From TMED109 sp002684605 (GTDB lineage: Bacteria; Pseudomonadota; Alphaproteobacteria; TMED109): DNA of 64,000 nucleotides. The notes beneath the pieces are model-generated. The model had not been told where the DNA came from. It did not search any database and worked only from the letters and a program-made list of their open reading frames with translations. How positions within the stretch are numbered: position 1 is the stretch's first letter; every line of letters begins with the position of its first letter. The DNA is taken from the NCBI GenBank assembly GCA_913046335.1, contig CAJWSU010000002.1:183900-247899 (forward strand). Reading direction: 5' to 3'. Below, in pieces: positions 44,224 to 53,901 of the stretch. A program made the position numbers and the translations under genes.

Positions 44224-46419
44224 GTGTTTTCTAATTTTATAAAAAACTACAAGCTTAATAAAAGTAATTCAGGTTTAAAAAGGTCCTGGCTATTAGGGGT
44301 TTTATCCTTACTGTCTGCTTTAGCTACTTTTATTGCAATGACTCCATCCGGAGATGCTAATAAATTCTTAATTCTATTATTATTAAATTTAGATTTAATT
44401 CTTTTAATTAGTTTAATTATAACAATAACAAAACGTTTAGTTAATATATGGTCACGAAAAAAAAGTGGCCAGTTAGGTGCGCAATTACATAGCAAAGTTG
44501 TAGTAATGTTTAGCTTGCTTGCAGCAGCACCAGCTATAGTTGTTGCTATATTTGGAGCAATATTTTTTACAGTAGGAATAGATAATTGGTTTTCAGTACA
44601 GGTACAAAATGCATTAAATAAGTCTTTATCTGTTTCAGATGCTTATCTAGAGCAAGCTCAGAAGCAAATTGGTACAGATGCCATTGATATTGCGGGTATG
44701 ATTAATTCATCTGGCATTCTTAATGGTATTGAAAAACTTGATATCAAGAAAGAAAATGATTTAAAAAAATTTTTAAATCAAATTGCATATGAACGAAGTT
44801 TTACAGAGCTAATTATATTTGATGAAAATAGTAAAATAATAGCTGAGAGCGAATTATCTTTTCTTTTCAAATCTGACGTAAGGTTAGAATTGTTAAGTTT
44901 ATCAAAATCTTCTAATAGACCAGCAATGAATTATTCGATTAATGAAAAAGAGAAAGTAGTTTCCGCAATATCTCCTATCAATATTTTCGCAAAACATTAT
45001 ATCTATATCAGTAAATTCAAGGACTCAAAAGTAATAAATGATATAAAACTAGTTAGAAATGCAGTTAATAATTATAAAAGTGTAGAAAATAAAAAAGAAG
45101 GGTTACATATCACATTTACTATGATTTTTATAGTTGTTGCAGTTTTACTTATGTTTGTTGCCATATTAATGGGTTTGAATTTTGCAAATGGTTTAGTAAT
45201 GCCTATTACAAATTTAGCAAATGCGGCAGAGCGTGTATCATTAGGAGACTTAAAAGTAAGAGTACCTGACTATGGTAATAAAGATGAGATAGCTGATTTA
45301 TCAAAAGTTTTTAATAAAATGACTGAGCAATTAGAAAATCAAAGGAATGATTTAATTGCATCCAATAAAGAGTTAGAAAGACGAATAAGGTTTACAGAAA
45401 CGGTATTAACCGGAGTTACAGCAGGCGTATTAGGGCTAGATAAAAATGGTAAAATATTTCTTCCAAATAGAACAGCATTAGATTTATTAGACTTAGATTC
45501 TAATAAAATAAATAATAGTTACTTAATTAATGTAGTTCCTGAAATGAAAGAATTATTCTTAGACTTGAAAAAAAATAATCTACCATTGGTGATGGGGGAG
45601 CTAGATTTAACTAGAAAAAATAAAAAATTAACTTTAATTACTAAAATCACAATAGAAAAAGATAAAAATAAAATTCTTGGGTATGTTGTGACATTTGATG
45701 ATATGACAGAATTTTTTAAGATTCAAAGAGTTGCTGCTTGGAGTGATGTAGCAAGAAGAATAGCACATGAAATTAAAAACCCTTTAACTCCTATTCAATT
45801 AGCTGCAGAAAGAATTAAAAGAAAATATAAAAGTCATATTACCTTAGAACCAGATGTTTTTCTATCTTCTATAAGTATAATAATTAGACAAGTTGATGGT
45901 ATGAGAAAAATGGTAGATGAATTCTCTGCATTTGCAAGAATGCCAGTCCCAGTATACAAAAAAGCTAACTTAACAAACTTAGTAAAAGAGCTAGGTTCTA
46001 TATCTCTTTTATCTAATAAACTTATTAAAGTAGAAATTAAGACTCCTAAAAAAAATATTATTGCTGTTATAGATGAGAATCAAATTAGACAAGCTTTACA
46101 AAATATTATATCAAATGCAATTAATTCGATGTTGGAACAAAAAAAAATTAATAATACAAAATATGAGTTAGCTATAGAATTAAAAGAGAGAGTCAATAAT
46201 AGATATGCTATATTGGTCATAGATTCTGGTATGGGTTTACCTAACAATATATTAGAAGATTTAACAGATCCGTATGTTACTACTAGGAAAAATGGAACAG
46301 GTCTAGGTTTAGCAATAGTTAAAAAAATTATGGAAGATCATAATGGAGAATTGATTTTAAATAATTTAAAAGATAATAGTGGTGTTTGTGCAAGTTTAGT
46401 TTTTTCTGATAGAGTTTAA
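44224..46419 (+). CDS. ntrY: Membrane sensor kinase NtrY (GTG start)
   Basis: NtrY is the membrane partner of NtrX, linked to nitrogen and redox/microaerobic responses. Three N-terminal transmembrane helices lie within about residues 20-115, and a fourth at about 298-320 follows a periplasmic loop. HAMP (NGLVMPITNLANAAERVSLG), PAS and HisKA domains follow, with His515 in RRIAHEIKNPLTPIQL. The ATPase ends with GTGLGLAIVKKIMEDHNG. It has 731 residues. The start is GTG, 18 bases after ntrC. Confidence 0.95.
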   Translation: MFSNFIKNYKLNKSNSGLKRSWLLGVLSLLSALATFIAMTPSGDANKFLILLLLNLDLILLISLIITITKRLVNIWSRKKSGQLGAQLHSKVVVMFSLLAAAPAIVVAIFGAIFFTVGIDNWFSVQVQNALNKSLSVSDAYLEQAQKQIGTDAIDIAGMINSSGILNGIEKLDIKKENDLKKFLNQIAYERSFTELIIFDENSKIIAESELSFLFKSDVRLELLSLSKSSNRPAMNYSINEKEKVVSAISPINIFAKHYIYISKFKDSKVINDIKLVRNAVNNYKSVENKKEGLHITFTMIFIVVAVLLMFVAILMGLNFANGLVMPITNLANAAERVSLGDLKVRVPDYGNKDEIADLSKVFNKMTEQLENQRNDLIASNKELERRIRFTETVLTGVTAGVLGLDKNGKIFLPNRTALDLLDLDSNKINNSYLINVVPEMKELFLDLKKNNLPLVMGELDLTRKNKKLTLITKITIEKDKNKILGYVVTFDDMTEFFKIQRVAAWSDVARRIAHEIKNPLTPIQLAAERIKRKYKSHITLEPDVFLSSISIIIRQVDGMRKMVDEFSAFARMPVPVYKKANLTNLVKELGSISLLSNKLIKVEIKTPKKNIIAVIDENQIRQALQNIISNAINSMLEQKKINNTKYELAIELKERVNNRYAILVIDSGMGLPNNILEDLTDPYVTTRKNGTGLGLAIVKKIMEDHNGELILNNLKDNSGVCASLVFSDRV

Positions 46420-46436
46420 TTAGGATAGGGTTAATA

Positions 46437-47810
46437 ATGAAAAGCAATATTTTAATTGTTGATGATGAAAAAGATATAAGATTATCTATCACTGGTCTTC
46501 TTGAGGATGAAAACTATGAAGTTAGAGCTGTAAAAAATTCGGATGAAGCTTTAGATGCAATTTCTGAGCGGTTACCTGATCTAATATTATTAGATATATG
46601 GCTAGAAAATAGTAAATTAGATGGTATAGGTTTGCTAAATGAAATTTATAATAAATTTCTAGGAATTCCATGCATCATGATAAGTGGGCATGGTAATATA
46701 GATATTGCTGTTAACGCAATAAGAAATGGAGCGAGCGATTTCATTGAGAAGCCTTTTGAAGCGGAAAGGCTATTAATAACATTAGAGCGAGTTCTAGAAT
46801 TATCTAAGCTTAAAAAAGAACATAAAGAATTATGGGTAAGAGCAGGAGGTGACCTAGAATTAATTGGAGAATCAAGTCATATAAAGAAAATTAAAAGTTT
46901 AATAACAAAGATTGCACCTACTAGGAGTAGAGTATTTATAACTGGAAAATATGGAACAGGAAAAGAAACTTTAGCTAGATTAATTCATCATAATTCTAAG
47001 AGATCTAGTGGTCCTTTTATATCGCTAAATGCAAAAATTTTATCTTCGGAATTGTTGGAAGAAGAATTACTTGGCGAGGAAGACAATCTGGGTAGAATCG
47101 TAAATATTGGAATTTTTGAACAAGCAAATAAAGGAACATTATTTATAGATGAAGTTGCGGATTTAACTTCAGAAGCACAAGCTTTTTTTGTAAAGGCTTT
47201 ACAGGATAATACTTTTAAAAGAAAAAATGGAGAGATGAGAATTAATGTTGATTTAAGAGTTATTAGCTCTACTAGTATTGATTTAAATGAAAAAATTTTA
47301 AATAAAGAATTTAGTGAAGATTTATATTATAGATTAAATGTAATTCCTATTGAGATGCCATCATTATCTTCTAGAAAAGATGATATTCCAATTCTAATTA
47401 ATTACTTTTTAAATAAAGCTTCTAATTTTTCAGGTGGAAAAAAAATAACTATTGATCAACAGGCTTTAGTTGCCTTACAAGATTTTGAATGGAATGGAAA
47501 TGTACGACAATTAAAAAACACAATTGAAAGAATATTAATCATGATTGATGATATATCTCTAAATGAAATAACATATGAGATGCTTCCCAAAGATCTATTA
47601 AATCTAGATGTTAAAAATAGTAACACATATGATAAAGATTATTTGTATTCATTAAATCTAAAAGAAGCTAGAAACATATTTGAATATGATTATATCATGA
47701 AAAATTTAAATAGATTTAATGGTAATATATCTAAAACCGCAAACTTTATTGGTATGGAAAGATCAGCATTTCATAGAAAGTTGAACAATATGAAACAAGC
47801 TAAGAAATAA
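46437..47810 (+). CDS. ntrX: Response regulator NtrX (no GAFTGA loop)
   Basis: The receiver domain carries Asp53 (LILLDIWLENSKLDGIG). The AAA+ domain has Walker A GKYGTGKETLARLIH, and a C-terminal Fis-type helix ends the protein (NGNISKTANFIGMERSAFHRK). Where NtrC has GAFTGA, this protein reads GEEDNLGRIVNIGIFEQANK, so the sigma-54 contact is missing. The same change is known in other alphaproteobacterial NtrX proteins, which probably act with sigma-70. It has 457 residues. Confidence 0.95.
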   Translation: MKSNILIVDDEKDIRLSITGLLEDENYEVRAVKNSDEALDAISERLPDLILLDIWLENSKLDGIGLLNEIYNKFLGIPCIMISGHGNIDIAVNAIRNGASDFIEKPFEAERLLITLERVLELSKLKKEHKELWVRAGGDLELIGESSHIKKIKSLITKIAPTRSRVFITGKYGTGKETLARLIHHNSKRSSGPFISLNAKILSSELLEEELLGEEDNLGRIVNIGIFEQANKGTLFIDEVADLTSEAQAFFVKALQDNTFKRKNGEMRINVDLRVISSTSIDLNEKILNKEFSEDLYYRLNVIPIEMPSLSSRKDDIPILINYFLNKASNFSGGKKITIDQQALVALQDFEWNGNVRQLKNTIERILIMIDDISLNEITYEMLPKDLLNLDVKNSNTYDKDYLYSLNLKEARNIFEYDYIMKNLNRFNGNISKTANFIGMERSAFHRKLNNMKQAKK

Positions 47811-47827
47811 AAGTAGAGGGACTTCTT

Positions 47828-49204
47828 ATGAATATAATTATTTGTGGAGCAGGAGAAGTTGGTTATAATATTGCAAGACTTCTTTCTGATGAAAAAAATC
47901 AAATAACTATAATAGATCATGATGAAAAAAGAATAGAGCATGTATCAAGTAAATTAGATGTAAGAACCTTAATTGGTTATGCTTCACATCCTAATATTTT
48001 GAAAGAAGCAGAAGCTGATAAATCTGATATGATAATAGCAGTTACGCAGTCAGATGAAATTAATATGATTTCTTGCCAAATAGCTCAAGCATTATTCTCT
48101 GTACCTATTAAAATAGCTAGAGTTCGATCTGAAGCATACAATATAGAAGAATGGAGGTCTTTATTTGATACAGGACTTTTTGCAATTGATGCATTAATTT
48201 CTCCAGAGTATGAAGTGGCTAAATCATTTACCAGGTTAGTAGCTGTTCCTGGAGCGAAAGATTTAATATCGTTTGATGATGATTTAGTCAGGTTAATAGA
48301 GATTAATTTAGGTGAAGACTGTCCTGTAATAAATACTCCTTTAAATCAATTAACGGAAATTTTTCCAGATTTAGGTGCAAGAGTAGTATATATAGTTAGA
48401 GATGAAGTTGGCTTCATTCCAAATAAATTGAGTGAGATGTTGCCTGGTGATGACATATATGTAATGGCTGAGTCTAATAGAACAGAACGTGTACTATCTG
48501 TTTTTGGAAAGGAGACTGCAAGAGCAAGAAGAATTGTAATAATTGGAGGAGGCAGAACCGGATTAAGAGTTGCAAAGTCTATAGAAGAAAATGAACCTCA
48601 ATCAATGATTACTCTTATTGAAAGTAACGTAAATAGGGCTGAATCTATAGCAGATGAATTGAATAAGTCTGTTATTCTTAATGGAGATGCTTTAGACAAA
48701 GAAATTTTAGAAGAAGCGAATATTGCACAAGCTGATTTTACATTTGCAGTAACTGGCAGTGATGAAATTAATACCTTATCAGCTATATTGGCTAAAAAAT
48801 ATGGTTGTCATTCTTCTGCTGCATTACTTTCAGAAGATAGATATAGTCCTTTTGTTAGCTCATTAGGTATAGATGCTATTGTAAACCCCAGAGAATTAAC
48901 AGTTTCAAGAATTTTGAGATATGTTAGGAAAGGTAAAGTTTTCCAAGTACAAAGTTTAAGAAACGGAGAAGCAGAAGTTATAGAGTTAGAGGCTATAGAG
49001 TCGTCTGTATTGATTGGAGTTCCATTAAGAGATAAGCCTTTACCAGATGGTGTCGCAATTGGTGCATTAATTAGGAATAAATCAGTTATACTACCTACTG
49101 GTTCTACTACAATTGAAGTAGGAGACAGAGTAATAGTATTTGCTAAACATGATTTTATTACAGAGGTAGAAAAAATATTCTCTGTTGGTATTGGTTTTTA
49201 TTAA
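47828..49204 (+). CDS. trkA: Trk potassium uptake regulatory subunit TrkA
   Basis: TrkA is the cytoplasmic gating ring of the Trk K+ channel. It has two tandem RCK units, each with a nucleotide-binding Rossmann motif: IIICGAGEVGYNIARLLSDE at the start and VIIGGGRTGLRVAKSIEENE near residue 240. Each is followed by a TrkA_C domain. It has 458 residues. Position after ntrX is a known alphaproteobacterial arrangement; the channel subunit trkH follows directly. Confidence 0.96.
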   Translation: MNIIICGAGEVGYNIARLLSDEKNQITIIDHDEKRIEHVSSKLDVRTLIGYASHPNILKEAEADKSDMIIAVTQSDEINMISCQIAQALFSVPIKIARVRSEAYNIEEWRSLFDTGLFAIDALISPEYEVAKSFTRLVAVPGAKDLISFDDDLVRLIEINLGEDCPVINTPLNQLTEIFPDLGARVVYIVRDEVGFIPNKLSEMLPGDDIYVMAESNRTERVLSVFGKETARARRIVIIGGGRTGLRVAKSIEENEPQSMITLIESNVNRAESIADELNKSVILNGDALDKEILEEANIAQADFTFAVTGSDEINTLSAILAKKYGCHSSAALLSEDRYSPFVSSLGIDAIVNPRELTVSRILRYVRKGKVFQVQSLRNGEAEVIELEAIESSVLIGVPLRDKPLPDGVAIGALIRNKSVILPTGSTTIEVGDRVIVFAKHDFITEVEKIFSVGIGFY

Positions 49205-49226
49205 TATAAATCCTCAGGGATAAAGT

Positions 49227-50630
49227 TTGAAAATTCAACAGACATATAGTTTTATACTTATATTACAAATATTTATGAGTTTTTCTGCATTTGTAGCTAT
49301 AGTATGGTCACTATTAATAGGTTGTAGCTACATTCCATTTTTACTATTACTATTAATATCTGTTTTTATCTTTGTTTCTATTTATATATTAAATAATGAA
49401 TTTAAAATTATAGAATTAGATAAAAAATCTTGTGTATTATCTATATTCATAACTTGGATATTATTAATATTAATGGGCGCTATTCCATTCTATATTATAT
49501 TTCCTAAAGAAAATATAAGAGATATTATTTTTCTATCAGTGTCACTCTCATCTACCAGTGGTATATGGACAGAAATTAATACTATAAATAATCCAGAATT
49601 TTTAATATGGCAGGCAATTTTACAATGGTTAGGTGGATTATGTACTGTTCTTGTAGGTAGTTTTTTTGTGGAAATGGTATTAAGAAAGAGAAATATCATA
49701 AACGACTATTTTTCTATTGAAAATATTAAAATAATTTTTTATTTATTTCTTTCTTTTACTATAATTTTTATTTTATTATTTAAATTATTTTCTAATAGTT
49801 GGTCTAATTCTATTCAGCTATCCATGGCGCTAATATCTACAAGTAATGCTTATCTTTCTAATGGAGATATTATAGTAGAATCAAATATTATAACAAAAAT
49901 TATTATGCTTTTTGCAATGATTGTAGGTTCTTTATCAATTAGTTTACATTATAGGTCTTTTACTCAAGGAGTGTTATCTTACTTTAGAAACAAAAGGTTC
50001 AAATTGGCTTTTATATTAATATTAAGTATTACTTTATTTATTACTATGGTCACTTTTAACGACATAAAAATTCCTTTTTATGAAAAATATATTGATGTTT
50101 GTTTTTTAATTATATCATTTATATCTACTACTGGATTGATTCCTCATAATTTATATCAATATGGGGCTTTAGCTAACTTATTGTTAATTTTATCTTTATT
50201 ATGTCTCATAGGTGGGTCTGTAAGCTCTACTACAGGTGGTATAAAGCCAACTAGAATTTTATATATCTATAAATATATTTCTATAGAGTTATTTAGATTA
50301 GGAAATCCTAGAAAAATTAAAGCTAAAGAAAAAATTAACTCTATAGATGAAATTTCTCAAATATTAATTTTTACTATACTTTATTTAGCACTAATTCCAA
50401 TTTTAGCTTCATTAATTTCAATATTTAATATTAATTTTGAAGAAGCATTTTTAATAGTAATTTCAGCACTTTCTAATACTGGCATTGGCCTATTAGAAAT
50501 AGCAAATATTAATTATTATCCCAAAACATTTATCGAAGTAATTTTATTATCTATAATATTATTATTTGGAAGGATTGAAATATTTATAACAATGATTTTA
50601 ATATCAAGTATTTTTTGGAAAAAACTATGA
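49227..50630 (+). CDS. trkH: Trk potassium uptake channel subunit TrkH (TTG start)
   Basis: TrkH is the K+-translocating membrane subunit that pairs with TrkA. It has 467 residues with around ten or more hydrophobic helices. Selectivity-filter-like segments include STSGIWTE, ISTTGLIPHN and STTGGIKPTRI. The start is TTG at 49227 with a Shine-Dalgarno CAGGGA at about 49214-49219. The stop (50628-50630) runs straight into a palindrome before hflX. Confidence 0.92.
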   Translation: MKIQQTYSFILILQIFMSFSAFVAIVWSLLIGCSYIPFLLLLLISVFIFVSIYILNNEFKIIELDKKSCVLSIFITWILLILMGAIPFYIIFPKENIRDIIFLSVSLSSTSGIWTEINTINNPEFLIWQAILQWLGGLCTVLVGSFFVEMVLRKRNIINDYFSIENIKIIFYLFLSFTIIFILLFKLFSNSWSNSIQLSMALISTSNAYLSNGDIIVESNIITKIIMLFAMIVGSLSISLHYRSFTQGVLSYFRNKRFKLAFILILSITLFITMVTFNDIKIPFYEKYIDVCFLIISFISTTGLIPHNLYQYGALANLLLILSLLCLIGGSVSSTTGGIKPTRILYIYKYISIELFRLGNPRKIKAKEKINSIDEISQILIFTILYLALIPILASLISIFNINFEEAFLIVISALSNTGIGLLEIANINYYPKTFIEVILLSIILLFGRIEIFITMILISSIFWKKL

Positions 50631-50648
50631 TGTTAATGTTATTAACAT
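50630..50648 (+). promoter_or_regulatory. Perfect palindrome filling the trkH/hflX junction
   Basis: ATGTTAAT-GTT-ATTAACAT forms eight perfect base pairs around a three-base loop. It runs from the last base of the trkH stop to two bases before the hflX ATG. It leaves no Shine-Dalgarno for hflX. It could be an operator, a translation-coupling hairpin or an RNA-processing site. No T-tract follows, so a terminator is unlikely. Confidence 0.5.
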
Positions 50649-50649
50649 A

Positions 50650-51765
50650 ATGAACAGTTGTTGGCTAATTCAACCTAACCTTATAAAGGATAGGTTAGTT
50701 AGGAGAAGCTCTGAATCTGCTTTAATAGAACTTAAATCTTTGGCAAGAGCTATAAATTTAAAACTTTTATATTTCGATGTATTAAGGGTAAAAAATATCA
50801 AATCAGGAACATTTTTTGGTACAGGTAAAATTAATGATATTAAAAGTAAATTAAAACAAGATAATAATGAAAAATGTATAATTATCATAAATACTACTCT
50901 AAGCCCAATTCAACAAAGAAACCTTGAAAAACTTTGGAACACAAAAGTCCTGGATAGAACAGCATTGATATTAGAAATTTTTGGAGCAAGAGCTGTAACT
51001 AAAGAAGGTTCTTTGCAAGTTGAATTGGCACATATTACATGGCAAAAAACAAGATTAGTTAGATCATGGACCCATTTAGAAAGACAAAGAGGAGGAAGAG
51101 GCTTTTTAGGAGGTCCAGGAGAATTACAAATTGAGTTAGATAGAAGACATATAACTAGTAGAATTAAAAAAATAAAAATAGAATTAACTAAAATTAAAAA
51201 AACGAGAGAATTACAAAGAGCTAAAAGACAGAAATTATATCCTTTGGTATCACTAATTGGTTATACAAATTCTGGCAAATCTACATTATTTAACAAGATA
51301 ACTGGATCTGATGAGTTTGTAAAAAATATGCTTTTTGCTACACTTGACCCAAAGCATAGAAAAGTTAGTATTTTTAATAATATTGATTTTATACTATCCG
51401 ATACAGTAGGTTTTGTTAGTGATCTGCCAACTGAGCTAATAGAATCCTTTAAAGCTACATTAGATGAGGTAATTTATGCGGATTTAATTATTCATGTTAG
51501 GGACATTTCGCATAAAGATTATAATGCACAAAATGTAGATGTTTTAGAAATAGTGAGTGATATATTTGGTTATGATAAAAAACAAATACCTAATAATCTC
51601 ATAGAAGTAATTAATAAAATAGATAAAATCGATGATAAGAATGATTATAGAAACACAAATAATAAGATATATATTTCAGCGCAAACAGGTGAAGGCATAG
51701 ATAGTTTAATAAAATTAATAAACAAACGTATTAATATTAATCATAATAAAAAAAAATATTATTAA
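50650..51765 (+). CDS. hflX: Ribosome-associated GTPase HflX
   Basis: HflX splits stalled ribosomes, especially under heat stress. The N-terminal HflX domain includes GTGKINDIKSKL and the glycine-rich RQRGGRGFLGGPGE. The G domain has G1 GYTNSGKSTLF, G3 DTVGFVSDLPTELIESFKAT and G4 NKIDKID. It has 371 residues. hflX usually follows hfq in alphaproteobacteria; here it follows trkH with no hfq between. The heat-shock genes groESL come next. Confidence 0.95.
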   Translation: MNSCWLIQPNLIKDRLVRRSSESALIELKSLARAINLKLLYFDVLRVKNIKSGTFFGTGKINDIKSKLKQDNNEKCIIIINTTLSPIQQRNLEKLWNTKVLDRTALILEIFGARAVTKEGSLQVELAHITWQKTRLVRSWTHLERQRGGRGFLGGPGELQIELDRRHITSRIKKIKIELTKIKKTRELQRAKRQKLYPLVSLIGYTNSGKSTLFNKITGSDEFVKNMLFATLDPKHRKVSIFNNIDFILSDTVGFVSDLPTELIESFKATLDEVIYADLIIHVRDISHKDYNAQNVDVLEIVSDIFGYDKKQIPNNLIEVINKIDKIDDKNDYRNTNNKIYISAQTGEGIDSLIKLINKRININHNKKKYY

Positions 51766-51772
51766 TATACTC

Positions 51773-51803
51773 TTGACATTTTTACTTCTAAATCACACAT
51801 ACT
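51773..51803 (+). promoter_or_regulatory. groESL promoter
   Basis: CTCTTGACA holds a perfect -35 TTGACA at 51773-51778. The -10 is less clear: CACATA (51796-51801) at a 17-base spacing, or CATACT (51798-51803) at 19. The CTTGAC context followed by CACAT also resembles the alphaproteobacterial RpoH (sigma-32) consensus, which would suit groESL. Which sigma factor acts cannot be settled from sequence. Confidence 0.5.
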
Positions 51804-51814
51804 AAATAGCAAGT

Positions 51815-51841
51815 ATAGCAGTCTGATTAATAGAGTGCTAA
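51815..51841 (+). promoter_or_regulatory. CIRCE operator (HrcA site), degenerate left arm
   Basis: The right arm GAGTGCTAA (51833-51841) is the exact CIRCE half-site. The left arm ATAGCAGTC (51815-51823) differs from TTAGCACTC at two positions, and the nine-base spacer is exact. The site lies between the promoter and groES, as CIRCE usually does. It predicts an HrcA repressor elsewhere in the genome; no hrcA is in this window. Confidence 0.7.
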
Positions 51842-51879
51842 TATACATTAATTATAACAATAATATTAGGATATATGAT

Positions 51880-52167
51880 ATGCAATTTAGACCCCTTCAT
51901 GATCGTGTTTTAGTAAAACGCATGGATAGCGAAGAAAAAACTTCTGGCGGAATTATTATTCCAGATTCAGCCCAAGAAAAACCAATGGAAGCAAAAGTTA
52001 TAGCAGTAGGAACGGGTTCACGTTCTGAAGATGGCAAAATATCTCCATTAGATGTTAAAAAAGGAGATATTGTTCTTATCGGAAAGTGGTCTGGTACAGA
52101 ACTTAAAATCGGTTCTGATGATTTAGTAATCGTTAAAGAGTCAGATATTATGGGAATAATGGGTTAA
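51880..52167 (+). CDS. groES: Co-chaperonin GroES
   Basis: GroES is the seven-subunit lid of the GroEL cage. The start at 51880 gives MQFRPLHDRVLVKRMDSEEK, the normal N-terminus (95 residues). An upstream in-frame ATG at 51835 lies inside the CIRCE element and is rejected. The mobile loop EEKTSGGIIIPDSAQEKP is present. groEL follows 29 bases later. Confidence 0.97.
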   Translation: MQFRPLHDRVLVKRMDSEEKTSGGIIIPDSAQEKPMEAKVIAVGTGSRSEDGKISPLDVKKGDIVLIGKWSGTELKIGSDDLVIVKESDIMGIMG

Positions 52168-52196
52168 TTTATAAATAAAATTAAGGAATTAATAAA

Positions 52197-53864
52197 ATGG
52201 CAAAAGATGTAAGGTTTTCAACAGATGCTAGGGAGCGTATGCTTCGTGGTGTAGATATATTAGCAAATGCAGTTAAAGTAACTTTAGGACCAAAAGGAAG
52301 GAATGTAGTTATTGACAAGTCTTTTGGTTCCCCTAGAACAACAAAAGATGGTGTTACAGTAGCTAAAGAAATTGAACTTAAAGATAAATTTGAAAATATG
52401 GGAGCTCAAATGATAAAAGAAGTTGCTAGCAAAACAAATGATATTGCTGGTGACGGAACAACTACAGCTACTGTTTTAGCGCAAGCAATTGCAAGAGAAG
52501 GTTGTAAAGCGGTTGCAGCTGGTATGAACCCTATGGACGTTAAAAGGGGTATAGATATTGCAACAGCTTCGGTAGTTGCAGAATTAAATAAAAATAGTAA
52601 AAGAATTACTTCAAGAGCTGAAGTTGCTCAAGTAGGTACTATTTCTTCTAATGGTGAGAAGGAAATTGGTGAACTATTAGCTACTGCGATGGAAAAAGTA
52701 GGCAAAGAGGGTGTTATTACTGTTGAAGAAGCTAAAGGACTTGAGACAGAGCTAGATGTTGTTGAAGGTATGCAGTTTGATAGAGGTTATTTATCTCCAT
52801 ACTTTATTACAAATGCTGAAAAAATGACAACTGAAATGGAAGATCCTTATATTTTAATCCATGAGCAAAAATTAACAAATTTACAGCCTATTCTTCCTGT
52901 TTTAGAAAAAGTTGTGCAATCAGGTAAACCTTTATTAATTATAGCTGAAGATATAGAAGGGGAAGCTCTAGCTACTCTTGTCGTTAATAGGCTTAGAGGT
53001 GGATTAAAAGTTGCCGCAGTAAAGGCTCCTGGATTTGGTGATAGGAGAAAGGCAATGTTAGTAGATATTGCAACTCTTACAAATGCTCAGGTTATAAGCG
53101 AAGACTTAGGTATTAAATTAGAGAATGTTGACCTTAAAATGTTAGGTACTGCAAAGAGAGTTCACATAACAAAAGAAGAGACTACTGTAATCGATGGAGC
53201 AGGTAATAAGAAAAATATTTCTGCTAGAGTTAATCAAATAAAAGCTCAAATTGAAGAAGCTACTTCAGATTACGATAAAGAAAAACTTCAAGAAAGGTTA
53301 GCTAAATTAGCTGGTGGTGTTGCTGTTATTAGAGTAGGCGGAGCTACTGAAGTAGAAGTTAAAGAGCGTAAAGATAGAGTTGACGATGCAATGAATGCTA
53401 CTAGAGCAGCTGTGGAAGAAGGTATAGTGCCTGGTGGTGGTGGTGCATTAGTTAATGCTTCTAAAGCTTTATCTAAAATAAAAGCTGAAAATAATGATCA
53501 AAAGGTTGGTGTTGAGATAGTTCAAAGAGCCTGTGAAGCTCCAATTAGACAGATAGCTGGCAATGCCGGTCATGATGGCTCAATCGTAGTTGGAAAAATC
53601 AATGATACAAATGATAAATCTTTTGGGTTTGATGCCCAAAGTGGAAAATATGTAGATATGATTAAAAAAGGTATTATTGATCCAACTAAAGTTGTGAGAA
53701 CTGCTTTACAAGATGCTGCCTCAGTATCTGGTTTACTAGTAACTACTGAAGCTATGGTCGCAGACTCAGTAGAAGAAAAAGATGCTGGAGGCCCTGCAAT
53801 GCCTGACATGGGCGGCATGGGCGGCATGGGTGGAATGGGTGGAATGGGCGGCATGGGAATGTAA
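52197..53864 (+). CDS. groEL: Chaperonin GroEL
   Basis: GroEL is the ATP-driven chaperonin. Motifs include VKVTLGPKGRNVVIDKSFG, the ATP-site AGDGTTTATVLAQAI, and the equatorial-domain segment EEGIVPGGGGALVNAS. It ends in the usual flexible GGM repeat tail. It has 555 residues, slightly longer than E. coli GroEL (548). It is co-transcribed with groES and followed by a strong terminator. Confidence 0.98.
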   Translation: MAKDVRFSTDARERMLRGVDILANAVKVTLGPKGRNVVIDKSFGSPRTTKDGVTVAKEIELKDKFENMGAQMIKEVASKTNDIAGDGTTTATVLAQAIAREGCKAVAAGMNPMDVKRGIDIATASVVAELNKNSKRITSRAEVAQVGTISSNGEKEIGELLATAMEKVGKEGVITVEEAKGLETELDVVEGMQFDRGYLSPYFITNAEKMTTEMEDPYILIHEQKLTNLQPILPVLEKVVQSGKPLLIIAEDIEGEALATLVVNRLRGGLKVAAVKAPGFGDRRKAMLVDIATLTNAQVISEDLGIKLENVDLKMLGTAKRVHITKEETTVIDGAGNKKNISARVNQIKAQIEEATSDYDKEKLQERLAKLAGGVAVIRVGGATEVEVKERKDRVDDAMNATRAAVEEGIVPGGGGALVNASKALSKIKAENNDQKVGVEIVQRACEAPIRQIAGNAGHDGSIVVGKINDTNDKSFGFDAQSGKYVDMIKKGIIDPTKVVRTALQDAASVSGLLVTTEAMVADSVEEKDAGGPAMPDMGGMGGMGGMGGMGGMGM

Positions 53865-53901
53865 TTGCTGCTTATTAATCTATTTTATTTATTTAAATAG
53901 T

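Noticed and set aside
51835..51879. Fifteen-residue extension of GroES
   Set aside because: The upstream ATG lies inside the CIRCE dyad. The family N-terminus MQFRPLHDRV starts at 51880.
53570..53854. Pro-rich minus-strand open frame opposite the groEL tail
   Set aside because: The PPIPPMPPM pattern is simply the antisense of the GroEL GGM repeat.
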